Source of the DNA: Candidatus Falkowbacteria bacterium CG10_big_fil_rev_8_21_14_0_10_39_9
GTDB taxonomy: Bacteria; Patescibacteriota; Patescibacteriia; Patescibacteriales; UBA12465
Direction: 5' to 3'
Assembly (NCBI GenBank): GCA_002778645.1
Contig: PFAQ01000057.1
Coordinates: forward strand, 1-17,510
DNA length: 17,510 nt
Made by a program: the position numbers and the translations under genes. The notes under the pieces were generated by a model. It made no database searches and was not told the DNA's origin. It saw only the letters and a list, made by a program, of their open reading frames with translations. Positions 1 through 6,889 of this stretch are shown here, one piece after another (the stretch's first letter is position 1; each line of letters opens with the position of its first letter).

Positions 1-513
1 TTGGCGCACTGCCTCTTCGCTTTTACCAATTATTTGGCTAATTTCTCGATAGGACATTTCTGATGAATATCGAAGCTGGATGACCTCTTGTTGACCCTCC
101 TCTAATTTATTAATCACCGCTAGAACCAGCTCTGAACCCTGTTTTTGGGCTAAAGCTTCATTAATACCAAGGTTATTATCCTTAATATTTTCTATCTGAT
201 GACAATCCTTAAAAAACAACGTTCTCTTCTTTCGACTTTCATCAATAATTAGATTTCTAGCTACAGTATAAAAATAAGCCAGGGGCGAAACATGACCATT
301 ATGCAAAGAACCGGCCATAATAGATTTATATATTTTCAAAAAGACCTCCTGCAATATATCTTCCGTATTTCCAGAATCCCTGGTTTTGGAATAAATATAA
401 CGATACAGTGGCGCATAAAATGATTGATAAATCTCAGTAAAAGCAGTTTGATCGCCATTTTTGGCAGAATTTATCAGATCAATAATTTTTTGAGCAGAAT
501 AATTATTATCCAT
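1..513 (-). CDS. ECF-like sigma-70 family RNA polymerase sigma factor (partial)
   Basis: The reverse strand is open for 171 codons from an ATG at 511-513 to the window edge, so the C-terminus is missing. The N-terminal half has the sigma region 2 pattern: FYAPLYRYIY near residue 33, then EDILQEVFLKIYKS (about 52-65) and PLAYFYTVARNLIIDESRKKR (about 77-97), the -10-recognition and core-binding helices. After a linker, region 4 follows with INKLEEGQQEVIQLRY and the helix-turn-helix MSYREISQIIGKSEEAVRQ at the cut end. Such factors direct RNA polymerase to a small regulon, often envelope or stress genes. Its regulon and any anti-sigma factor cannot be seen; a partner gene might lie beyond position 1. 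It is divergent from dedA. The family call is firm; the subgroup is not assignable. Confidence 0.9.
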   Translation of the reverse strand, partial: MDNNYSAQKIIDLINSAKNGDQTAFTEIYQSFYAPLYRYIYSKTRDSGNTEDILQEVFLKIYKSIMAGSLHNGHVSPLAYFYTVARNLIIDESRKKRTLFFKDCHQIENIKDNNLGINEALAQKQGSELVLAVINKLEEGQQEVIQLRYSSEMSYREISQIIGKSEEAVRQ

Positions 514-571
514 GTCTACTTAATATAACGAATAAGAAATTTTTTTGTGACAAACCAGAAATAACACTCAA

Positions 572-577
572 ATTATA
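572..577 (-). promoter_or_regulatory. Possible -10 box for the sigma factor gene
   Basis: The reverse strand reads TATAAT here, about 59 bases upstream of the sigma factor ATG. No good TTGACA-like -35 box lies 16-18 bases upstream, so this may be a weak promoter or one read by another sigma factor. It shares the 125-base divergent spacer with the dedA promoter. Confidence 0.3.
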
Positions 578-623
578 CCTTAAATTAACTAAAAAATATA
601 TAAGAATAGAATTCTAGAAATTA

Positions 624-632
624 TGCTATAAT
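624..632 (+). promoter_or_regulatory. Extended -10 promoter of the DedA gene, near-leaderless
   Basis: TGCTATAAT (TG at 624-625, TATAAT at 627-632) is an extended -10 element with no recognisable -35 box. Transcription would start about seven bases after the -10, at 638-640, which coincides with the dedA ATG at 639. The mRNA would therefore be leaderless or nearly so. This fits the absence of a Shine-Dalgarno sequence before the gene. Confidence 0.55.
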
Positions 633-638
633 AAACCA

Positions 639-1445
639 ATGGCTTATTTAAATACCCTCTCTCATTTACTTCAACATTTTGCCTGGATCGGAAACTGGTT
701 GTTTTTTCTATTGGCCTTTATCGAATCCGCCCCCTTTATCGGATTGTTTATGCCGGGAGCCACCTTAATTTCGGTCGGCGGCTTCCTAGCTTCCCAGGGC
801 TACCTCAATTCTTGGGACATCGTTGTCTATGCTGCCCTCGGAGCGATTATCGGTGATTTTTCTAGTTATTTTTTAGGCCGCTGGGGTGGAGATTGGATTA
901 GAAGCAAAAGAATAATTAATCAAAAGCTACTGGACAGTGGCGAGAAATTCTTTCACAAGCATGGCAATAAAAGTATTTTCTGGGGTCGCTTCTTTGGACC
1001 AATTAGGGCCGTAATCCCCTTTGTAGCCGGTCTTTCCAAAATGAAAAAACAACCATTTATTTTTTGGAATGTTATTAGTGGCATTTTATGGTCCATCTTT
1101 AATGTCTTTTTAGGTTATTTCTCCGGCAGTGTATTTGCCCTGGTTGTAAAAAAGTGGTCCACCTGCCTCGGAACCATTTTAATTATTTCTATAATTTTGA
1201 CTTTAATCTATTGGACCGTTAATAAAAAAGAATCGATTAAAACTTACTTCAGCTATCGCAGCACTCAATTTGTTAAATACCTTAACTCCCAGGAGTGGTT
1301 TAGGCGGTTAGCCCAACGCTACATCCTGATTGATATTTTCTTGAAAGAAGAACCTCGCGCCGCCGAAAAGATTTTTAGCGTCACTCTCTTCGCCTTTTTT
1401 GCCCTCTTTGTTTATTTGCTCATAATCATCTTAGATATATTCTAA
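639..1445 (+). CDS. DedA family (VTT-domain) membrane protein
   Basis: A 268-residue integral membrane protein of the DedA/SNARE-associated (VTT) family. DedA proteins are proton-dependent inner-membrane proteins, several of which act in lipid flipping and envelope homeostasis. Family marks are the re-entrant segment FIGLFMPGATLISVGGFLAS (about 33-52), the GDFSSYFLGRWGG stretch (about 72-84) and the signature GRFFGPIRAVIPFVAG (about 116-131) with its conserved Arg and Pro. The VTT part ends near residue 195. A C-terminal extension of about 70 residues follows, with a basic amphipathic stretch and a final membrane segment (about 246-268), which plain DedA proteins of about 200 residues lack. 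The start sits at the predicted transcription start. It is a single-gene unit, closed by a terminator shared with kup. Substrate unknown. Confidence 0.93.
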   Translation: MAYLNTLSHLLQHFAWIGNWLFFLLAFIESAPFIGLFMPGATLISVGGFLASQGYLNSWDIVVYAALGAIIGDFSSYFLGRWGGDWIRSKRIINQKLLDSGEKFFHKHGNKSIFWGRFFGPIRAVIPFVAGLSKMKKQPFIFWNVISGILWSIFNVFLGYFSGSVFALVVKKWSTCLGTILIISIILTLIYWTVNKKESIKTYFSYRSTQFVKYLNSQEWFRRLAQRYILIDIFLKEEPRAAEKIFSVTLFAFFALFVYLLIIILDIF

Positions 1446-1457
1446 TTTTTTAGAAAC

Positions 1458-1489
1458 AAAAATCCCAGTCTAAATAACCAGGATTTTTT
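1458..1489. terminator. Bidirectional intrinsic terminator between dedA and kup
   Basis: AAAAATCC at 1458-1465 pairs with GGATTTTT at 1481-1488 around a 15-base loop that can add a two-base GT/AC inner pairing. The plus-strand side ends in TTTTTTATT. The minus-strand side ends in TTTTTGTTT. It lies between the convergent 3' ends of dedA and kup and can serve both. Confidence 0.75.
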
Positions 1490-1503
1490 ATTATTCTCTA
1501 ACC

Positions 1504-3432
1504 CTAGATGTTAATCGTTTGAATATCTACCTTGTGGTCATACCCTAACCCGTAGTAATTAGTCGTTGGTTTAGTGGTACTAATCATGAAATTCAAAAGT
1601 GAGAATCTAAAACGCTTAAAAATATTCCGCGGTCTAACAATAAAACGATCTCGGCCTACCAAAATTAACCACTTTTCAGCCTCGGCTGGGATTTTTATCT
1701 TACCATCTTCTTTCAACCATACCAATAAGCGTCGGATATCCGGTTTTTGCATATAACCATAGGAGGCCTGAATGGAGATAATACTACCACTATTAGGATC
1801 GGACTGAAAATTAATAATACTATATCTCTCCGTCTTTTTTACAGACGGAATATTTGAAGAGGCCACATTCAAAAAAATAATGTGTTTAGGAATTAACAAG
1901 CCCCACTTAGAAAAGAAAGAATTTAAAGCGACTGGAATTCGATCATGACTTTTTATTATCGGTCGGGAAGACATCACCACAATTGAGCGATTCAACCAAT
2001 TCTTATTAGATTTAGCTTGGAGCTTAAGCAACTCCGCCACCGAAAATCCCGGCAAAGCCAAATGAGCTGCATGGGATAGCTTTCTCCCCCAATCCCAAGT
2101 GGACATAATTAAAAACAAAACCGCGGCGATCGCAATAGAGATAAATCCACCCTGCCAGAATTTCAAAATGGTACTAGCAAAAAAGGACAAGTCAAAAATA
2201 ATTAAAAAAGTAAAAACCGGGATAATCGCCCACCACGACCATTGCCAGAGATAACGAGCAACCAAATAGAAAACAATGGTAGTAATAACCATAGTGCCCG
2301 TGACAGCAATACCATAAGCGGCCGCTAAACCACCCGAGCTCCGGAATAATAAAACTAAAGCTATACAGCCAATAGCCAAAACCTTATTCATAAAAGGCAC
2401 ATAAACCTGCCCCTCCACATTGGAATTAGTGTGAATAATCTTAACCTTGGGGAAAAGTCCCAAAGCAACAGCCTGACTAGTTAAAGAATAAACCCCAGAA
2501 ATCAGTGCTTGACTGGCCACAATAGTAGCTACTGTAGCCAAAATTACTACCCCCAAAAAAGACCAATGGGGCGCTAAGGCATAAAAAATATTATTATCTG
2601 GAATATTATTCCCCGAGAGTAAAACTGCACCCTGACCAAAATAATTAATCACCAAGGCCGGATAGACCAACCCGGTCCAAGCCCAAGTAATTGTGCGGCG
2701 ATTAAAATGACCCATGTCAGCATAAAGGGCTTCACAGCCAGTAATACATAAAGCGATAGAACTCAACACAAAAAAAGTAAACCAATGATGTTGAGAAATA
2801 AAATTAAAAGCAGCTAGCGGATTAAGCGCCTGGAGTACCTGAGGATAAGCAATTATTTTAGGCAGTCCTAATAATATCAAAACCACAAACCACAAAACCA
2901 TGATTGGGCCGAACCAAGCCCCTACTTTGCCGGTACCCTTTTTTTGAATAGCAAATAAAGCTAATAATAAACCAATAGTCACCGAGACTACATACTGAGA
3001 AAAGTTGGGTGACAAAACTTTGAAGCCTTCCACGGCCGACAACACCGAAATAGACGGAGTAATCATCCCGTCGCCATAGAGTAAGGTAGCGCCCAAAAAA
3101 ACCACCACTGTCACACTCAAACCTAGAACTTTTTTGACCCCTCCCTGGCGCAATAAAGCGAGCAGAGCGAAAATACCACCCTCACCCTTATTGTCAGCCC
3201 GCATAATCAAATAAATATATTTGATAGTCACCACAATCATCAGAGTCCAAAAAATCAGAGATAAAACTCCCAAGACATTATCTAAGCTGCGCTCCAGTGG
3301 ATGAGGACCAAAGAAGGTTTCCTTCAGAGCATACAAAGGCGAAGTACCGATATCACCAAAAACGACGCCTAAGGCGCCAATTATAAGCAATAATTTTAAA
3401 GGCTTTTTCGAAACCTTTTTGTCCATTTCCAT
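1504..3432 (-). CDS. kup: Kup-type potassium uptake transporter
   Basis: A 642-residue member of the KUP/HAK/KT potassium transporter family, which takes up K+ with protons across the cytoplasmic membrane; E. coli Kup has 622 residues, so this is full length. The N-terminus shows the family hallmark GVVFGDIGTSPLYALKETF (about 23-41). Further conserved segments are YIYLIMRADNKGEGGIFALL (about 72-91), LLYGDGMITPSISVLSAVEG (about 117-136) and CEALYADMGHF (about 233-243). About a dozen hydrophobic helices occupy residues 14-450. The rest is the usual soluble C-terminal domain. It starts at the ATG at 3430-3432; an in-frame ATG two codons downstream is also possible. It has its own promoter and stands alone. 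No lesions are seen, and the family call is secure. Confidence 0.97.
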   Translation of the reverse strand: MEMDKKVSKKPLKLLLIIGALGVVFGDIGTSPLYALKETFFGPHPLERSLDNVLGVLSLIFWTLMIVVTIKYIYLIMRADNKGEGGIFALLALLRQGGVKKVLGLSVTVVVFLGATLLYGDGMITPSISVLSAVEGFKVLSPNFSQYVVSVTIGLLLALFAIQKKGTGKVGAWFGPIMVLWFVVLILLGLPKIIAYPQVLQALNPLAAFNFISQHHWFTFFVLSSIALCITGCEALYADMGHFNRRTITWAWTGLVYPALVINYFGQGAVLLSGNNIPDNNIFYALAPHWSFLGVVILATVATIVASQALISGVYSLTSQAVALGLFPKVKIIHTNSNVEGQVYVPFMNKVLAIGCIALVLLFRSSGGLAAAYGIAVTGTMVITTIVFYLVARYLWQWSWWAIIPVFTFLIIFDLSFFASTILKFWQGGFISIAIAAVLFLIMSTWDWGRKLSHAAHLALPGFSVAELLKLQAKSNKNWLNRSIVVMSSRPIIKSHDRIPVALNSFFSKWGLLIPKHIIFLNVASSNIPSVKKTERYSIINFQSDPNSGSIISIQASYGYMQKPDIRRLLVWLKEDGKIKIPAEAEKWLILVGRDRFIVRPRNIFKRFRFSLLNFMISTTKPTTNYYGLGYDHKVDIQTINI

Positions 3433-3469
3433 AAATTTAAAAAAAATAAAGCCACAATAATACTAACTA

Positions 3470-3498
3470 ATTATACTCTAATACAACAGAAATGTTAA
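3470..3498 (-). promoter_or_regulatory. Sigma-70-type promoter of kup
   Basis: On the reverse strand TTAACA (3493-3498, five of six to consensus) is followed after exactly 17 bases by a perfect TATAAT (3470-3475). The predicted start near 3463 leaves a leader of about 30 bases before the kup ATG. It lies in the 76-base gap after the NAGPA-like gene, so kup need not depend on upstream transcription. Confidence 0.7.
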
Positions 3499-3508
3499 GA
3501 TTAACCTT

Positions 3509-4726
3509 TTATTTCTTGAAGATAATAGCATTAGGCAAACTTCTTCCTGGCCCCACCTTATAAGCCCCTTGATAGTACAGAGCCGAAGAGCCCCCCCCAT
3601 CTAAATTTAGAGCCTGCTCCATTCCCAAGGATTGCATAACACCAGCCAAGTCAACTACGGTAGCTGAAGTGGCAATCACCAAATAAGCCTTATTGCCTTT
3701 AATACCAATACCACCACGATAGCCCTTGGTAGTTAATTGTTTATTGTCCAACTCTTGGGTGCTGACAATATTCTGGCTATCATGGATCAGCGCTGGTTTA
3801 TTACCAATGGCGGCAATAATTTTAGTACTATAATTCTTTTCAAAGGTAACTATGTCTTTAAACTCTTGCATGCTCAAGAAAAAATAAGGTTTATTATTAG
3901 AACCAAAGACTAAAAATGGTCCAGTAGTTGGCCACGGTAATTGAACCCCATTAATCATTCTCCCTAAACGAGAATTATAGACCGGAAAATAATATGATCC
4001 TTTTTTAGTGGCGCAGTCAGCATAATCCGACGGACAGAAGTAACTACCATGAATCGCCGCAAAGCCGCTACTAGCCTTAACATAATCTGCTAGGGGCTTA
4101 ACCTGACAATCTTTAATACAATCTTCATTATTACCAGTATCGGTCACTATTTGCAGTCCTGGGGCAGCTAAATCAATGGTAATCATTTTGACAGTAAAAG
4201 AAGTGGCCCCAACCATAACTTTTTTTTCTTCATAACTACTCCAACTATCAGCCGGAGTAACCACGGGATTAGTGGATGAATTATCGCCCACTGGGATTAA
4301 AGATAAATCTTTGGTAGCAATTCCCTGACCCAATTGTCGCATCACACTATAAGCCGCAACACCATCTTTCAAATAATAAAGGCGGCCATCACTGTTTACA
4401 TAATAAGCCTCACCGTGAGACTCAACCTGGAGAAATATCTTACCACTCTGTTTTTTGGCTTCGACTAAGCTATTCTTTATTCTATCTAAATTAACATTAG
4501 TAATCCCTACCCCAAACTTCCGCATAATATCATAGGCGGCATTACCATCTTTTAAGTAATATCTTTTTAGATTAACCGGATAAACATACCAAGCCTCACC
4601 GTGAGAATCAACCTGTAATAGAATAGCTCCACTAAACCGTTGGGCCAGAGATAACGCCTCTGATTTTAGAGGAATAAAACCAATAACACCCAGGATAATC
4701 CCAATTAATAGATATTTCTTTAACAT
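3509..4726 (-). CDS. Secreted protein with two YYLKDG-type repeats and a NAGPA (phosphodiester glycosidase, DUF2233) domain
   Basis: A 405-residue exported protein. Residues 1-25 form a signal peptide or anchor (KK, a hydrophobic core, then a possible cleavage near SEALS). Two tandem copies of a repeat of about 55 residues follow (about 30-83 and 92-146). Each has LQV(D/E)SHGEA(W/Y)YV, then YYLKDG, AAY and MR, a motif I know from many CPR surface proteins. The C-terminal half (about 168-403) is a NAGPA/DUF2233 domain. It shows the hallmark ALNLDGGGSSALYYQG near residue 372, plus FAAIHGSYFCP and GYRGGIGIKGNKAYLVIAT. NAGPA-fold enzymes hydrolyse N-acetylglucosamine or other phosphodiester-linked sugars, and in bacteria the domain is tied to surface glycans. 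Four cysteines (about 202-239) may form disulfides outside the cell. The substrate is unknown. It has its own promoter. Confidence 0.88.
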   Translation of the reverse strand: MLKKYLLIGIILGVIGFIPLKSEALSLAQRFSGAILLQVDSHGEAWYVYPVNLKRYYLKDGNAAYDIMRKFGVGITNVNLDRIKNSLVEAKKQSGKIFLQVESHGEAYYVNSDGRLYYLKDGVAAYSVMRQLGQGIATKDLSLIPVGDNSSTNPVVTPADSWSSYEEKKVMVGATSFTVKMITIDLAAPGLQIVTDTGNNEDCIKDCQVKPLADYVKASSGFAAIHGSYFCPSDYADCATKKGSYYFPVYNSRLGRMINGVQLPWPTTGPFLVFGSNNKPYFFLSMQEFKDIVTFEKNYSTKIIAAIGNKPALIHDSQNIVSTQELDNKQLTTKGYRGGIGIKGNKAYLVIATSATVVDLAGVMQSLGMEQALNLDGGGSSALYYQGAYKVGPGRSLPNAIIFKK

Positions 4727-4754
4727 TTTGTTTAATTTTAATTAATATAATTAA

Positions 4755-4783
4755 ATATTACAGCAATGCCCTAATTATGTCCA
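4755..4783 (-). promoter_or_regulatory. Probable promoter of the NAGPA-like gene
   Basis: On the reverse strand TGGACA (4778-4783, five of six to the -35 consensus) lies 17 bases from TAATAT (4755-4760, four of six to the -10 consensus). The predicted start is near 4748, giving a 22-base leader. The alternative TATATT nearer the gene lacks a spaced -35. Confidence 0.5.
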
Positions 4784-4795
4784 TCGAACTCAAAT

Positions 4796-4823
4796 TTGAC
4801 AAAAATTAGGGGAAACCTATAAT
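4796..4823 (+). promoter_or_regulatory. Perfect-consensus sigma-70 promoter of the 65-residue gene
   Basis: TTGACA (4796-4801) is separated by 16 bases from TATAAT (4818-4823). Both hexamers are exact consensus. Transcription should start near 4830, leaving about 70 bases of leader before the ATG at 4899. This is one of the few perfect promoters in the window and suggests high transcription of the small gene. Confidence 0.8.
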
Positions 4824-4841
4824 AATGATAGTACCTTGCCA

Positions 4842-4878
4842 GATCTCATTCACTCGAGATCATTCTCAGCAATGAGAT
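4842..4878 (+). promoter_or_regulatory. Structured 5' leader with mutually exclusive hairpins
   Basis: Within the leader of the 65-residue gene, GATCTC (4842-4847) can pair with GAGATC (4856-4861), or the overlapping ATCTCATT (4843-4850) can pair with AATGAGAT (4871-4878). A short GAGA/TCTC pairing (4856-4859 with 4864-4867) is a third choice. The first two cannot form together. No known riboswitch or leader family is recognised. The region ends 20 bases before the ATG, so it could influence translation or stability. Confidence 0.4.
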
Positions 4879-4898
4879 AAAAAAACAGAAAAATTAAG

Positions 4899-5096
4899 AT
4901 GAAAGATTTAAGCACTTTAACTCGCCCGAGAAGAAAAAACAAAGTTTCTCCTTCTAAAAAATCTCCTGACTCGGCCGCCGATCTAAAATTGGATCTAGAC
5001 CAATATCTAAATAACAATTACGACGAACGCCTGAGAGTGGGATTTAACCTTCTAAACGGAGGTCAAATTGACGAGATTAAAGAATACGAATTTTGA
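4899..5096 (+). CDS. Small hypothetical protein, 65 residues
   Basis: I do not recognise this protein. It has a basic, disordered N-terminus (RPRRKNK at 9-15, then Lys- and Ser-rich to residue 23). An acidic, probably helical second half follows, with DLKLDLDQYLNNNYDERLRV (about 28-47), FNLLNGGQIDEI and the C-terminal KEYEF. There is no signal peptide or membrane segment, so it is probably cytosolic. The basic tail could bind nucleic acid, but that is inference. Support for a real gene comes from a perfect promoter with a 70-base leader, plausible composition, and an intrinsic terminator just after the stop at 5094-5096. No clear Shine-Dalgarno sequence precedes the ATG. Its last 34 bases overlap the 3' end of the convergent MEMO-CapA gene. 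Confidence 0.75.
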   Translation: MKDLSTLTRPRRKNKVSPSKKSPDSAADLKLDLDQYLNNNYDERLRVGFNLLNGGQIDEIKEYEF

Positions 5097-6889
5097 AATA
5101 AAACCGCTCTCTTCTCAGGGCGGTTTTTTTGTTTGATAATAATAGGTTGATAATTCTGATTAAAATTAATGGACTGAGGTTTCACCGTCTTAATCTTTTT
5201 ATCGGCCACATTAACCTTGAGAATTAAACCATGTCTGGTATCACTTGCTTTAAAATTCTGATCAAAAATAAAATTACCCAAACTATAAGCAATTGAAGCT
5301 CCCTGATAAATACCAATATCCTGTACCACGTGAGGATGATGACCAACAACCAAATCAGCTCCGGCATCAATCGCGGCTTGAGCCACTTTTTCTTGTGACT
5401 TATTATGTTGGATCTCATATTCTCGCCCCCAATGAAAAGATACTAGCACTAAATCTGATTTAGCTTTAGCAACCTGGATGTCTCGCGTCATTTGATCTAA
5501 ATCAAGGTAAGTAAAACCGGCCCGATCTTCCCTGGCCGCTTCACTTTGAGGCAATAAATCAGTGTAAGCTAAAAGGGTAATTTTAACTCCATTAATTTCC
5601 TGATAATTACCTTGATGCGCTTCGACAAAATTAATGCCGCCACCGGCATAACTCAATCCAGCACCTTTTAAATTTTTTAAAGTATCAACAAAAGCCACCA
5701 GCCCATAATCAAACACATGATTATTAGCTATCGACAGAACATTAATACCGGCATTTTTTAGCCCCTGACTAACCTGAGGATCAGCCCGAAAAGAATAAAG
5801 ATGTCCGGCTGATTTCCCCTGATTGGAGATTGGCCCTTCTAAATTAGCCACCACCAGATCGGCCGCAATTAAATCTGGCTTAATTTGAGCATAAGGAAAA
5901 TTATAGTCTTGGCGCCGAGCCATCATTTCACCAATATAGCGCGATAACATAATGTCACCCACAAATATCAGCTCGGCCTTACCAGTCGCTTTTTTGTTGC
6001 CATCATTCAAATAAGTCGCAGTGATATAACTAGTCGAAGAAACTACTTTTTCTGCTGTATAATCTTGGGAATTACGCTGATCTAAAATGTTGATATGAGA
6101 CGAGAAAAAATCTTTTTGTAAACTCATTTGCACATAGGCCGCCGCTAAAGAATCAATATTGTCCGGTTGATTAAGAGCCAAAATATCTTCGGGCAAACCT
6201 TGCCTTAAAACATTGACTGTGGCAGCATCTCTGACGGTAGCCTGAGCTGGGCTCAAATAATGGGAAAAATCGGTACTTTGAATAATCAAAGAATCTGGGG
6301 GTAATTCCGCTGCCAAAATTTTTATAACCTGATCTAATTCAAAGCGACTAACTGTCGGCTGAAAGGTTAGGGCTACAACTTGAGCATCGGGAAAAAAATA
6401 TTTGATAAAAGGTAACTCCGCCTGCAAACCATGCTCACGATAGAAGAAGTCACCCTCGCTTACAAAAGACAAGATTTTTAGCTTCTGTGCTATGGCCATA
6501 TTAGTTTTTACCTCTCCAAACACCGTCGAAAAATCACGCTCCGTGGTTGAAATGGCCGAGCGCCCGGACCCAAAATGATCCGGACTCAATAAAACTATAG
6601 TAGAATATTGCTGTCCAGAAATAGTTCTAAAAGCCTGGGCCGTTAAATCTTGGGCCAAAAGATGATGCGGTACAATTAAACCACTAACCGGCGCTGAAGT
6701 CGTCGAAAGAGAAATTGATTTTAGCGCTGAGAGAAATAGATTAGAATCGGTATAGAAAGCACTAATTGAATTACTCTCAGTCGTCTTGATAGCTTGATCG
6801 GCGACAGTTAGATCAGTTTTAAATAAAACACCAGCCATGACTAATAAAAAAATAATAGCCGAAATTAAAACTAATTTAATTGATTTCAT
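5063..6889 (-). CDS. MEMO-like (AmmeMemoRadiSam B) / CapA (PGA_cap) two-domain membrane-anchored protein
   Basis: A 608-residue fusion. Residues 1-25 are a signal anchor, placing the rest outside the cytoplasmic membrane. Residues about 68-290 match the MEMO-like/AmmeMemoRadiSam protein B family: LIVPHHLLAQ, TIVLLSPDHF, EHGLQAELPF and IIQSTDFSHYLS keep its histidine motifs, with Ser where human MEMO1 has Cys. Residues about 302-560 form a CapA/PGA_cap metallophosphatase-like domain with FVGDIMLSR, ANLEGPIS, IANNHVFDYG, SFHWGREYE, GHHPHVVQDIG and YSLGNFIFDQ, as in poly-gamma-glutamate capsule proteins. A role in surface polymers is inferred. Its ATG overlaps the stop of the DUF3160 gene (ATGA), so translation is probably coupled. 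Its last dozen codons run through an intrinsic terminator and overlap the 65-residue gene, which suggests a late 3' extension. Both domain calls are strong; the substrate is unknown. Confidence 0.92.
   Translation of the reverse strand: MKSIKLVLISAIIFLLVMAGVLFKTDLTVADQAIKTTESNSISAFYTDSNLFLSALKSISLSTTSAPVSGLIVPHHLLAQDLTAQAFRTISGQQYSTIVLLSPDHFGSGRSAISTTERDFSTVFGEVKTNMAIAQKLKILSFVSEGDFFYREHGLQAELPFIKYFFPDAQVVALTFQPTVSRFELDQVIKILAAELPPDSLIIQSTDFSHYLSPAQATVRDAATVNVLRQGLPEDILALNQPDNIDSLAAAYVQMSLQKDFFSSHINILDQRNSQDYTAEKVVSSTSYITATYLNDGNKKATGKAELIFVGDIMLSRYIGEMMARRQDYNFPYAQIKPDLIAADLVVANLEGPISNQGKSAGHLYSFRADPQVSQGLKNAGINVLSIANNHVFDYGLVAFVDTLKNLKGAGLSYAGGGINFVEAHQGNYQEINGVKITLLAYTDLLPQSEAAREDRAGFTYLDLDQMTRDIQVAKAKSDLVLVSFHWGREYEIQHNKSQEKVAQAAIDAGADLVVGHHPHVVQDIGIYQGASIAYSLGNFIFDQNFKASDTRHGLILKVNVADKKIKTVKPQSINFNQNYQPIIIKQKNRPEKRAVLFQNSYSLISSI
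5103..5130 (+). terminator. Intrinsic terminator of the 65-residue gene, embedded in the convergent CapA gene
   Basis: ACCGCTCT (5103-5110) pairs with AGGGCGGT (5117-5124) around a six-base loop with one G-U pair. A run of seven T ends at 5130. It begins six bases after the stop of the small gene. On the other strand the hairpin is followed by TTTATTTC, so it may also act on MEMO-CapA transcripts, before that gene's stop codon at 5063-5065. Confidence 0.8.

Noticed and set aside
4842..4878. Intrinsic terminator or attenuator in the leader of the 65-residue gene
   Set aside because: The hairpins are followed by A-rich, not T-rich, sequence, so no terminator forms on the plus strand.
5224..5418. 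Second open frame on the minus strand within MEMO-CapA
   Set aside because: It lies entirely inside the CapA domain in another phase; the conserved CapA motifs are in the long frame.
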